Below, piece after piece: positions 1 through 7,723 of a DNA stretch of 11,734 bases. The translations under genes were made by a program, and so were the position numbers. The stretch spans positions 1 through 11,734 of the forward strand of contig CAZOMR010000092.1 in assembly GCA_964580655.1 (NCBI GenBank), in the 5' to 3' direction. Position 1 is the stretch's first letter. The number at the start of each line of letters is the position of its first letter. The notes under the pieces are model-generated. The model was not told the DNA's origin. It did not search any database and worked only from the letters and a program-made list of their open reading frames with translations. Source of the stretch: CAZOMR01 sp964580655 (GTDB taxonomy: Bacteria > RBG-13-61-14 > CAZOMR01).

Positions 1-2355
1 CACCTTGCGCATGACCCTGGTCTCGGGATTCATGGTTGTCTCCCATAGCTGTTCCGGGTTCATCTCTCCGAGTCCCTTGTAGCGCTGAATTTCCTGTCCC
101 TTTCGACCAAAGCTCATCACCTGGTCAACCACTTCCGGGAGGCTCTCTACCTTTATCTCATCGCCGTTTCCGACAAGCTTATACGGCAGGGGCCCCAGCT
201 CATCGTATATCCCGGAGAGCTTGTTCAGCTCCTCGAATTCGGGACACTTGATAAAATCGAAGTCCAGCAACAGCTCCAGTGATGTTCCGTTCTCCTTGGC
301 CGCGAATCGCACCTGATAGCAGTTGTGCTCCTCATCGCGGCTCGGCTTATCCCAACCGACAACCTTAATCTCAGGATATGCCTTTTCCAGAAACTTGACT
401 GCTTTACCCAGGTCCTTGTTCATCTTCTCAAGGTTAAACAGGTTTTTGCCGAGTCTGGTGGACCGGATAAATGCATCAATCAATTTCGCGTTCCGGGATC
501 CCCCTCCCACGCCCTTGCGCTTGGCAAGGTTCTCCAGGAGCTGTTGATAGCGGATGATCCTTTTGACCATGCTGATCAAACGGGTTCCGGAGATTGAACC
601 CTTGTCGTTCGTGGTCTCTAGTTTGAGGTTCTCCACTCCGCGCTCCAGGAGAAAATCCGCAAGCTCTGTTTCGTCCCTGATGTATCGCTCCTTTTTTCCG
701 CGCTTTATCCGGAAGAGCGGCGGCTGTGCGATGTATAGATGGCCATCCTCAATAAGCCGGGGCATCTGCCTGAAGAAGAAGGTCAGAAGAAGAGTCCTGA
801 TGTGGGACCCGTCCACATCCGCATCGGTCATGATGATGATGTGATTGTAACGAAGTTTGGAGATGTCAAATGCATCCTCGCCTATGCTCGTGCCCAGGGC
901 TGTAACAATGGTTTGTATCTCATTATTGGATAGCATCTTGTCAATGCGCGACTTCTCCACATTGAGAATTTTTCCCCGAAGAGGCAGGATGGCCTGATGG
1001 TGTCTGTCGCGGCCTTGCTTGGCAGAACCGCCTGCGCTGTCTCCCTCTACGATAAACAGCTCCGCATACCTCGGGTCCTGCTCCTGGCAGTCCGCCAGCT
1101 TGCCCGGGAGTGCTCCTCCCTCCAGTGCGGACTTGCGACGCGTCAGGTCCCGGGCCTTTCTCGCCGCATCCCTTGCCCTAGCCGCTTCCGTGGATTTAAA
1201 CACGATCTTGCGGGCCACAGTGGGGTTCTCCTCGAAAAATGTGCCCAGGTTCTCGTTCACCAGTGTCTCCACCAGGCCCTTGACATCGGAATTTCCCAGC
1301 TTGGTCTTGGTCTGCCCTTCAAATTGGGGGTTTCGGAGTTTGACGCTGATGACCGCGGTCAAGCCTTCCCTCACATCCTCTCCCCCGAGGTTGGTCTTCA
1401 TATTCTTTAGCAGGTTATTGGCCTGGGCATAGCTGTTGATGGTGCGTGTCAGTGCGGACTTGAAGCCGCTCTCGTGCGTGCCTCCCTCAGTGGTGTTAAT
1501 GTAATTGGCATAGGAATAAAACTGGTCCTTGTAACTGTTATTATACTGAAGCGCTATCTCCAGCTCGATGCCCTCGCGTTCTCCCCGAAAGTAGATGGGC
1601 TTGCGATGCAGGACATCCTTATTCCGGTTAAGGTATTCCACGAACGAGATGATCCCTCCCTTGTAGAAAAACTCCGCCTTTTTCTCGCCCTCGCGTTCAT
1701 CTATAAGTGTAATCCGTGTTCCGGCATTGAGAAAAGCCAACTCGCGCAGACGCTGTGCAAGGATGTCAAGATGAAAGACCGTGGCCTCGAATATCTGGGC
1801 ATCCGGTTTGAAGGTTACTTTGCTTCCGCTCTTCTTTGTCTTGCCAATGGCTTCCACCCTGCTCGTGGCCTGGCCGCGGATATAAGTCTGGCGATAAACC
1901 TGGTTATTCCGCAAGACCTCCACTTCCATGCTCTCGCTCAGTGCGCAGACCACGGACACTCCTACTCCGTGCAAGCCTCCAGATACCTTATAGCTCTCGT
2001 TGTCAAATTTTCCGCCTGCATGGAGCGTGGTCATCACCACCTCCAGGGTCGGCTTCTTCTCTGTCGGGTGCTTTTCCACCGGGATGCCGCGTCCGTTGTC
2101 TTCCACGGTCACGCTGTTATCCATGTGTACCGTGACATCAATACGGTCGCAAAAGCCGTTGATAGCCTCGTCAATCGAATTGTCCACAACCTCGAAAACC
2201 AGATGATGCAGGCCCCTCTCACCGGTTGACCCGATATACATAGCAGGCCGCTTGCGCACCGCCTGGAGACCTTCAAGCACCTTGATGCTGGAGGCATCAT
2301 ACCGGTCGCGCGCCTTCGGATTTTTGTTGCCTGTATGGGGTTTCTCTAGAGCCAT
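1..2355 (-). CDS. gyrB: DNA gyrase subunit B (3' end beyond window)
   Basis: GyrB is the ATPase subunit of DNA gyrase, the type II topoisomerase that introduces negative supercoils. I translated the minus strand from ATG 2355 to base 1: 785 codons stay open with no stop or frameshift, and the gene continues off the left edge. GHKL ATPase motifs are intact: EVVDNSIDEA (residues 55-64, catalytic Glu55 and Mg-binding Asn59), DNGRGIP (86-92), LHAGGKF (111-117) and GGLHGVGVSVV (126-136). TOPRIM motifs are EGDSAGG (437-443) and DADVDGSHI (511-519). A segment of about 175 residues lies between the second TOPRIM motif and IQRYKGLGEMNP (756-767); this is the insertion found in proteobacterial-type GyrB and absent from the short Gram-positive form. 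By comparison with E. coli GyrB (804 residues), only a few tens of residues are missing. The start ATG has AGGAGA at 2360-2365; an in-frame GTG at 2403 is an alternative. The usual neighbours dnaN and recF are not upstream. Confidence 0.97.
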   Translation of the reverse strand, partial: MALEKPHTGNKNPKARDRYDASSIKVLEGLQAVRKRPAMYIGSTGERGLHHLVFEVVDNSIDEAINGFCDRIDVTVHMDNSVTVEDNGRGIPVEKHPTEKKPTLEVVMTTLHAGGKFDNESYKVSGGLHGVGVSVVCALSESMEVEVLRNNQVYRQTYIRGQATSRVEAIGKTKKSGSKVTFKPDAQIFEATVFHLDILAQRLRELAFLNAGTRITLIDEREGEKKAEFFYKGGIISFVEYLNRNKDVLHRKPIYFRGEREGIELEIALQYNNSYKDQFYSYANYINTTEGGTHESGFKSALTRTINSYAQANNLLKNMKTNLGGEDVREGLTAVISVKLRNPQFEGQTKTKLGNSDVKGLVETLVNENLGTFFEENPTVARKIVFKSTEAARARDAARKARDLTRRKSALEGGALPGKLADCQEQDPRYAELFIVEGDSAGGSAKQGRDRHHQAILPLRGKILNVEKSRIDKMLSNNEIQTIVTALGTSIGEDAFDISKLRYNHIIIMTDADVDGSHIRTLLLTFFFRQMPRLIEDGHLYIAQPPLFRIKRGKKERYIRDETELADFLLERGVENLKLETTNDKGSISGTRLISMVKRIIRYQQLLENLAKRKGVGGGSRNAKLIDAFIRSTRLGKNLFNLEKMNKDLGKAVKFLEKAYPEIKVVGWDKPSRDEEHNCYQVRFAAKENGTSLELLLDFDFIKCPEFEELNKLSGIYDELGPLPYKLVGNGDEIKVESLPEVVDQVMSFGRKGQEIQRYKGLGEMNPEQLWETTMNPETRVMRKV

Positions 2356-2403
2356 ATTCTCTCCTGGTTCCGCAAAATCCCGCTCCTTAAATTCCGCTTC
2401 CAC

Positions 2404-2414
2404 ATTCCACCTCC
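2404..2414 (-). promoter_or_regulatory. Strong ribosome binding site for an alternative GTG start of gyrB
   Basis: On the minus strand GGAGGT (2409-2414) stands 5 bases before an in-frame GTG (2401-2403). The frame is open from there to ATG 2355, so initiation here would add 16 mostly charged residues (beginning MEAEFKERD) to GyrB. This Shine-Dalgarno is better than the AGGAGA in front of ATG 2355. The ATG product is already about 13 residues longer before the ATPase core than E. coli GyrB, so homology does not demand the extension. The sequence alone does not decide between the starts. Confidence 0.45.
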
Positions 2415-2446
2415 GCGTTTAGAACCCAGTCCTTTTTATCTAATCT

Positions 2447-2475
2447 ATGATACCATATTCAAGCATCAAAATCAA
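2447..2475 (-). promoter_or_regulatory. Sigma70-type promoter of gyrB
   Basis: On the minus strand TTGATT (2470-2475) and TATCAT (2447-2452) are separated by exactly 17 bases. They match the TTGACA/TATAAT consensus at 4 of 6 and 5 of 6 positions. Transcription would begin near 2440, leaving about 37 bases before the alternative GTG and 85 before ATG 2355. The element lies between the hydrolase terminator and gyrB, so gyrB is likely transcribed independently of the hydrolase gene. This is a prediction by eye. Confidence 0.6.
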
Positions 2476-2589
2476 CAAAAAAATACTTTATCTCGTGCCG
2501 CGAGAACAGGCAAGCCCTACATATTGTGGCACTTAAGGAAATGAGGCCAGGGACAGGGGGTCATAAATTCGAGAGATTTTACGGATGTA

Positions 2590-2628
2590 GAAAAAGGGAG
2601 AAAAGCTTCCCAAAGGAAGCTTTTCTCC
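2590..2628 (-). terminator. Rho-independent terminator of the CocE-type hydrolase gene
   Basis: A perfect 14-bp inverted repeat (2597-2610 with 2615-2628) has a 4-base loop. Read on the minus strand it is followed by CTTTTTCT, a U-rich tail. It begins 32 bases after the stop codon of the hydrolase gene at 2661, the ideal place to end that transcript before the gyrB promoter. The T-tract is on the minus-strand side only. This is the clearest terminator in the window. Confidence 0.88.
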
Positions 2629-2660
2629 TGTAAGAAATAGCCCTCAACTCTGCCCGGAAC

Positions 2661-4562
2661 TTACGGAATCACAGGCAGGATTATCCGTGAAGGATGATCC
2701 CTGTCGTGGTAGATGGTCTGCTCGGCCGGAATGATGTTCTCGGAGCCTCCCTGCCCTCCTGCGTTTGTATTGCGGTCGAACCGCGGGAAATTGGATGATG
2801 AGACCTGCACTCGTATCCGATGTCCCTTCAAGAAGCAGTTGGAGGTGGCCCAGAGGTCAATTTCATACTCGTAGATTTCTCCCGGGTCTATCAGACTCGG
2901 GTCTTCATAACTCTCGCGGTATCTTGCCCTGATGGCTCCATCCTGAATGTTCCACGATGTGCCGTCCGGGTATACATCGCATAGCTTGGCCATGAAGTCG
3001 GTATCAACGGCAGAACTTGAAGCATAGAGTATCATCCTGATGGGTCCGGTCACCTCCAGGTCCTTCTTAAGCTCTGCCGAGGTAAAGACCAGGACATCAT
3101 CGCGGGCTTCCACCTCTGTCTGGTCCTTGGTGCCTACATTTTCAAGAAGATTATTACCACCGACCGTGGATACCGGGTTCCTCGGATCGTATGTATATGT
3201 ATCAGGGGATTCCATTCCGGGAGGTTCGGTGCTCAATACTCCGTCCCCGTTATTTGTATTCGCGCGGCCATTGCTGTGGAGGTAGTAGTCGGTATATTGT
3301 GTCCTTTCCAGGGGCCACTCATATTCATCACGCCAGATGTTCTTGCCCATCACATAAATTCGGATCGGGGCGCCTGCCTCAATCCCATTTTCCTCTCCCT
3401 TGAGCCAGTGGTCATACCAGTCGAAGACCATGAGGTCCTTGATCATGGCAAATGTTTTTGCCCCCTTGACCGCATCCGGATGAGTGCCTGTCACATGTCC
3501 CCAGGGCCCGATGATAATCTTGGAATACTCCGCCGCATTCCCTTTAGACATCTTTCGCATGTTCACGAAGTCCTGTATCTGGCCTATGAGAAAGATGTCG
3601 AACCAGCCGGAGACCATGAATGCAGGAGCAGACACCTGTTGATAGCGATCCTTGAAATTGAAAGGGTCTGAATACTCGGCAAAAGCTGGATAGTTCAATA
3701 ACTCCAGCATCTGATCCACCGCATCCGGAGGCGGGTCCTCGCCTTGCTCGTAAAACCCCAACTCTACCGCCAACTCGTCAATCGGCTTCCCTGCCACATC
3801 ATCCCATGTGACATCCATTTCCGGCTCTAAAGGAAGATTGTAATAACCGCCTTCTAGCTCCGCCGCCTTCTTCTCCTTGCCCGGAACCACCATATCCAGG
3901 AACTCCTTCACCATCCCGCTGGAGCCCTCACCTTCCCCGGATTCATCTGCTCCCACATTCTGCTTGCCCACCCCGCTGGACCAGCCGGTTGCAAGGCGAT
4001 AGTGGAAAGCGCCGCCCGTGAAGATGAGCATGTTCAGCTTGGCGCTCGTAATCTGAGGATAAAAGCATCCCAGATACGGATTGTCAGCGGCCACTGCCCA
4101 CTGCGTATACCCGAAATAAGAGCCGCCCCATGTCCCGAGTTTGCCGTTAAACCAGGGCTGATCCGCAATCCAGGCAACCGTGTCCATGCCATCCTCATTG
4201 TCATATACAAAGGGAATGAATACATCGCCCTCAGACCTGAAACATGCCCGGCAGTCCTGGATCACAAAGATGTAGCCCCGCTGGGCAAAGAGCTTGCCCA
4301 CATACCCCATAGAGGCCTTGCCATAAGGCAGGCGGCAAAGAACTACAGGATACCTGCCAGGAACATCCGGCTTGAAAATATCCGTGGCCAGGTGGATGCC
4401 GTCCCGCATCTTCACCATGACATCCTTCTCCACCGTTACACGGGCCTCCGGAGGGCCTATCTCCAGCACCCGCCCGGCTACCCGGTAGCATCCTCCAAAA
4501 CCAAGCCCCAGGATCAACCATGAAAATACCAGGACTGAAAATCTTCTATTCATCATCTTCAT
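2661..4562 (-). CDS. Exported CocE/NonD-family serine hydrolase (X-Pro dipeptidyl-peptidase S15 type), putative lipoprotein
   Basis: This 633-residue protein belongs to the alpha/beta-hydrolase family that includes cocaine esterase CocE, cephalosporin/glutaryl acylases and X-Pro dipeptidyl-peptidase; such enzymes cleave esters, amides or N-terminal dipeptides. The hydrolase core starts near residue 45. The nucleophile elbow GGSYFG gives Ser148, GWFD gives Asp322 and GPWGH gives His356, matching the order and context of the CocE Ser-Asp-His triad. A helical cap spans about 195-310, and a C-terminal jelly-roll (PepX_C-like, about 480-633) follows. The N-terminus MKMMNRRF plus a hydrophobic stretch ending in GFGGC (Cys25) is a signal peptide. 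The FGGC motif is a loose lipobox, so lipoprotein status is likely but not certain. ATG 4562 has GGAGG 4 bases upstream; the nearby Met3 and Met4 codons are possible alternatives. It has its own promoter and terminator and no obvious link to its neighbours valS and gyrB. The substrate cannot be told from sequence. Confidence 0.93.
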   Translation of the reverse strand: MKMMNRRFSVLVFSWLILGLGFGGCYRVAGRVLEIGPPEARVTVEKDVMVKMRDGIHLATDIFKPDVPGRYPVVLCRLPYGKASMGYVGKLFAQRGYIFVIQDCRACFRSEGDVFIPFVYDNEDGMDTVAWIADQPWFNGKLGTWGGSYFGYTQWAVAADNPYLGCFYPQITSAKLNMLIFTGGAFHYRLATGWSSGVGKQNVGADESGEGEGSSGMVKEFLDMVVPGKEKKAAELEGGYYNLPLEPEMDVTWDDVAGKPIDELAVELGFYEQGEDPPPDAVDQMLELLNYPAFAEYSDPFNFKDRYQQVSAPAFMVSGWFDIFLIGQIQDFVNMRKMSKGNAAEYSKIIIGPWGHVTGTHPDAVKGAKTFAMIKDLMVFDWYDHWLKGEENGIEAGAPIRIYVMGKNIWRDEYEWPLERTQYTDYYLHSNGRANTNNGDGVLSTEPPGMESPDTYTYDPRNPVSTVGGNNLLENVGTKDQTEVEARDDVLVFTSAELKKDLEVTGPIRMILYASSSAVDTDFMAKLCDVYPDGTSWNIQDGAIRARYRESYEDPSLIDPGEIYEYEIDLWATSNCFLKGHRIRVQVSSSNFPRFDRNTNAGGQGGSENIIPAEQTIYHDRDHPSRIILPVIP

Positions 4563-4582
4563 CCATCCTCCTTATTTACATA

Positions 4583-4611
4583 ACTATATCAATCCCCGCC
4601 TTTAGCGTCAA
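4583..4611 (-). promoter_or_regulatory. Sigma70-type promoter of the hydrolase gene
   Basis: On the minus strand TTGACG (4606-4611) and TATAGT (4583-4588) are spaced by 17 bases, each matching consensus at 5 of 6 positions. Transcription would begin around 4576-4577, just ahead of the GGAGG ribosome binding site (4567-4571), giving a very short leader of about 14 bases. This is one of the best promoter matches in the window and suggests that the hydrolase is transcribed independently of valS. Confidence 0.68.
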
Positions 4612-4814
4612 TCTCAAAACTCTAAAAGCAATAAAAATCCGTGAAATTGACTCAAATAGAACTTGATGATGGAATGCAGGTTGTGTCTTCACATGAAGTT
4701 TAGCAAAATATAACCTTAAGAAAAAGCATTATTCATTCAGGCATACTGCTTCGTGAGTTCCGCGTAGGTCTCTGGTCTGCGGTTTCTGTGGCGGGATGAA
4801 TCCTGGAGTTTCGC
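4612..4814. other. Intergenic region between valS and the hydrolase gene
   Basis: No gene is supported here. On the minus strand a weak imperfect hairpin (AAGCA at 4747-4751 with TGCTT at 4724-4728, long loop) is followed by a T-rich run near 4718-4724. It could be a poor valS terminator, but I would not rely on it. In the valS reading frame 25 further sense codons follow the TAG stop before a TGA at 4737-4739. That stretch is described in the findings. Confidence 0.4.
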
Positions 4815-7484
4815 CTATTTTTCCTTGAGTTTTCTAATCCTTGCCCTGTTCTCGGAAAGCACTGCCTTTTTCTCAACAAGCTCGGCCTGGATTTCCTTTT
4901 GCTTTTCTATAACATCTGTCGGGGCTTTTTCCAGAAAGGATTTGGTCCCAAGCTTGCGCTCCACCTTTTCAAGCTCGGTCTCGATCTTTTTCAACTCTCG
5001 CTCAAGCCTTTTTTCCTCCTCGGAGTAATCCACCAGGCTGGCAATATCCAGGCAGACCTCGGCTCCCTTCACCTTACTGCTTACAGCCTCTTCGCCTTTA
5101 TCTCCGCCCACCTGGATTGCCAGGTCTTCCAGGCCGACCTGCGGTGGGGACGAAATATATAGTTTGCTCTCGGAAAAAAGCTCGGCCATGTCTTTATCAT
5201 CCGCGAGAATTGTGACCTTGACCTTTGCGGAAAGCGGGATCAGGTTTTCCGCGCGTAGATTGCGGATGGCCGTAACCACCTCCTGGATCGCGGACATGCG
5301 CTCTTCCAGGTCGGGCCTCAGTTTTTTATCATCCGGCTCCGGGAAGCGAGCGATCATGACGCTCTCACCTGTGCCGGGCAGAGCCTGCCATATCTCCTCG
5401 GTAACAAATGGCATGAGCGGATGAATTAGCCTGAGCGAGACATCCAGTGCGTAAAGCACAGTCTCCTGTGCCCCGCGTCTGGCAGAAGGCGTGGAATCCC
5501 GATAGAGGGTCGGCTTGGACCATTCCAGGTACCAGTCGCAAAGCTCGTCCCAGATGAAATGATACATGGCGTGAGCGGCCTCGCTGAAACGATAGTTGTC
5601 AAGATGCCCTCGCATATCCCTGATCGCCCGCTGGAGCCTGCTTTGTATCCAGAGGTCTGCCACGGAGTATTCGGGAGCAGGCCCGCCTTCGGAATCAAAG
5701 TCCTGGAGGTTGGATAATGCAAACTTGGCCGCGTTCCATATCTTGTTGATGAATCTCCTGGAATCCTCAATCCTCTTTATGCTGAGCCGTATGTCCCGGC
5801 CTGTCAGGGTGTAGAGCGCCAGTGTGAAGCGGAGTGAGTCGGCTCCATATTTATCAATGATCTCCAGCGGGTCAATGATATTGCCCTTGGTCTTTGAGAA
5901 CTTCAAGCCCCGCTCGTCCCGGACAAGGCCATGGAGGTAGATGTCGTAAAAAGGGACCTCGTGCATGAACTTGATTCCCATCATCATCATGCGGGCAACC
6001 CAGAAATACAGAATGTCGAAGCCGGTGATCATGGATGAGTTGGGATAGTATTGATCCAGGGTCGGGTCTTTATCCGGCCATCCCAGTGTAGAAAAGGGCC
6101 AGAGCGCTGAAGAGAACCATGTATCGAGAACATCCGGGTCCCGCTTGATATTTTCGGAATTACAGGCTGAGCACCGGGTGACATCCTGGCGCGAGACCGT
6201 AACCTCGCCACAGTCATTACAATACCACGCCGGTATCTGATGTCCCCACCAGAGCTGTCTTGAGATACACCAGTCCTTGATGTCTTCCATCCAGTGAAAA
6301 TACTTTTTCTTCTCGCCTTCGGGAATGATGATGCTCTTTCCATTTTTTACCGCAGAGAGTGCTGGCTCGGCCAGGGGTTTTACACGGACGAACCACTGGG
6401 TGGACAGGGTCGGCTCAACAATTGTATGACAGCGGTAACATCTTCCGGGTCGCACAGGATATGACTCGATTTTCTCCAGCAGGCCCTGATCCTCCAGATC
6501 ATTGACTATCTCCTGCCTGCACTCAAACCTGTCCAGGCCCTCGTATTTTCCCACCAGCCCCTGCATCCTGCCTTCGGTTGAGATGACCGAGGGCATTTCA
6601 AGTCCGTGCTGTTTGCCTATTTCAAAATCATTGAAGTCGTGTGCCGGGGTTATCTTAAGCGCGCCTGTGCCGAACTCCGGGTCCACAAAGCTATCCGCGA
6701 TGACCGGGATGTCGCGCTCGGTGCAGGGAAGGTGAACCAGCTTTCCAACAAGATGCTTGTAGCGCTCATCATCGGGATGCACGGCCACGGCAGTATCCCC
6801 GAGCATAGTTTCAGGACGGGTGGTGGCAACAGTGACATGGCCCTGGCCCTCACAAAGAGGGTACCGGATATACCAGAGGCTTCCCTGTTCGTCTGTCTCG
6901 GAAAGCTCCACCTCAAGGTTGGAGAGTGCAGTGCCGCAACTCGGACACCAGTTGACCAGATACTCCCCTCTATATATCAGGCCATCCTCGTAGAGTCTTA
7001 CAAAGACCTCCCGCACAGCACTGGACAGACCCTCGTCCATGGTGAAGCGCTCGCGCGACCAGTCGCAGGAAGCCCCGAGTCTCTTCAACTGATTGATTAT
7101 CCTTCCGCCCTTCTCTTCCTTCCACTGCCAGACACGCTCAATGAATTTCTCCCGGCCAAGTTCATTCCGGCTGACCCCCTCGCTCTGGAGCTGGCGCTCG
7201 ACCATGAACTGCGTGGCGATGCCGGCATGGTCCGTGCCCGGTTGCCAGAGCGTATTCTCTCCCAGCATCCTGTGATACCGGATAAGAATGTCCTGGAGAG
7301 TGTTATTCAAGGCATGGCCAAGATGAAGTATCCCTGTAACATTAGGCGGAGGAATAACTATACAATAATTCGGCTTACCATCCTCTCTGCCAGCCCTGAA
7401 GTAGGCCCCCTTCTCCCAGTACGCATACCATCTGGCCTCGGCTTTTTGATGCTCGAAAAATTTTGTCAACCCCTGTTTGACCAT
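4815..7484 (-). CDS. valS: Valyl-tRNA synthetase
   Basis: ValRS is the class I aminoacyl-tRNA synthetase that charges tRNA-Val in the cytoplasm and edits misactivated threonine. The 889-residue length is normal for bacterial ValRS. The PPPNVTGILHLGH segment carries the HIGH signature (HLGH, 54-57). The editing (CP1) domain has TTRPETMLGDTA (221-232), STQWFVR (361-367) and DWCISRQLWWGHQIPAW (404-420). The KMSKS loop reads KFSKT (528-532), a conservative variant followed by the usual KGN. Cysteine pairs at 180/183, 349/352, 422/425 and 438/441 look like zinc knuckles. The anticodon-binding domain covers about 610-760, and a charged coiled coil (about 820-889) forms the tRNA-binding arm typical of ValRS. 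ATG 7484 is preceded by GGAGG with a 6-base gap. It stands alone between the receiver operon and the hydrolase gene; no clear promoter was found, although the 'cgcaaag' palindrome lies just upstream. Confidence 0.98.
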   Translation of the reverse strand: MVKQGLTKFFEHQKAEARWYAYWEKGAYFRAGREDGKPNYCIVIPPPNVTGILHLGHALNNTLQDILIRYHRMLGENTLWQPGTDHAGIATQFMVERQLQSEGVSRNELGREKFIERVWQWKEEKGGRIINQLKRLGASCDWSRERFTMDEGLSSAVREVFVRLYEDGLIYRGEYLVNWCPSCGTALSNLEVELSETDEQGSLWYIRYPLCEGQGHVTVATTRPETMLGDTAVAVHPDDERYKHLVGKLVHLPCTERDIPVIADSFVDPEFGTGALKITPAHDFNDFEIGKQHGLEMPSVISTEGRMQGLVGKYEGLDRFECRQEIVNDLEDQGLLEKIESYPVRPGRCYRCHTIVEPTLSTQWFVRVKPLAEPALSAVKNGKSIIIPEGEKKKYFHWMEDIKDWCISRQLWWGHQIPAWYCNDCGEVTVSRQDVTRCSACNSENIKRDPDVLDTWFSSALWPFSTLGWPDKDPTLDQYYPNSSMITGFDILYFWVARMMMMGIKFMHEVPFYDIYLHGLVRDERGLKFSKTKGNIIDPLEIIDKYGADSLRFTLALYTLTGRDIRLSIKRIEDSRRFINKIWNAAKFALSNLQDFDSEGGPAPEYSVADLWIQSRLQRAIRDMRGHLDNYRFSEAAHAMYHFIWDELCDWYLEWSKPTLYRDSTPSARRGAQETVLYALDVSLRLIHPLMPFVTEEIWQALPGTGESVMIARFPEPDDKKLRPDLEERMSAIQEVVTAIRNLRAENLIPLSAKVKVTILADDKDMAELFSESKLYISSPPQVGLEDLAIQVGGDKGEEAVSSKVKGAEVCLDIASLVDYSEEEKRLERELKKIETELEKVERKLGTKSFLEKAPTDVIEKQKEIQAELVEKKAVLSENRARIRKLKEK

Positions 7485-7536
7485 TTAGACCCTCCAGAGT
7501 GCCATTCAGTTAAATCTACATCTAAGAGTTTTTATT

Positions 7537-7616
7537 AAACCGCAAAGACGCAAAGAGCGCAAAGAAGATTCTATTTTATATTTTTCCCTTTGCGTCCTTT
7601 GCGCCTTTGCGGTAAA
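7537..7616. repeat. Palindromic 'cgcaaag' repeat element
   Basis: The left arm (about 7537-7565) reads accgcaaagacgcaaag and onward. The right arm (about 7586-7616) is its imperfect reverse complement, ending ctttgcgcctttgcggt. Each arm contains three tandem units of the type cgcaaagNN, and an AT-rich centre of about 20 bases separates the arms. As RNA it would fold into a long, mismatched hairpin from either strand. From memory, similar accgcaaagacgcaaag sequences recur in intergenic regions of many environmental bacteria, so this is probably a dispersed, MITE-like or REP-like repeat. Its place between the receiver operon and valS could also help separate their transcripts. Confidence 0.8.
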
Positions 7617-7656
7617 ATTAATTCCCCCTCAACTGCAAAACCTGAGTCAAATACCC

Positions 7657-7683
7657 AAAAGGGGATTAACCTGATTAATCCCC
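7657..7683 (-). terminator. Small terminator after the receiver operon
   Basis: A perfect 9-bp inverted repeat (ggggattaa at 7661-7669 with ttaatcccc at 7675-7683) has a 5-base loop. On the minus strand it is followed by TTTTGGG, only four T residues. It begins 41 bases after the stop of the receiver gene. The short T-tract makes it a moderate terminator; the larger palindrome downstream may assist. Confidence 0.6.
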
Positions 7684-7723
7684 TCTCTGGAGATAGTATC
7701 TATATTCTTCTGAAGGGCTTATC

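Noticed and set aside
1474..2229. Plus-strand open frame of 251 codons
   Set aside because: It is antisense to the conserved ATPase and transducer part of gyrB, whose frame is unambiguous.
2491..2505. Small hairpin TCTCG-TGCCG-CGAGA upstream of gyrB
   Set aside because: A 5-bp stem lying upstream of the -35 with no adjacent T-tract or known operator pattern; too weak to call.
541..3658. Shared string tgttgatagcg in gyrB (543-553) and the hydrolase gene (about 3638-3648)
   Set aside because: Both sites simply encode Arg-Tyr-Gln-Gln on the minus strand; the match is short and explained by coding.
6606..7538. Plus-strand open frame of 310 codons
   Set aside because: It is antisense to the N-terminal half of valS and shows no independent start signal or domain.
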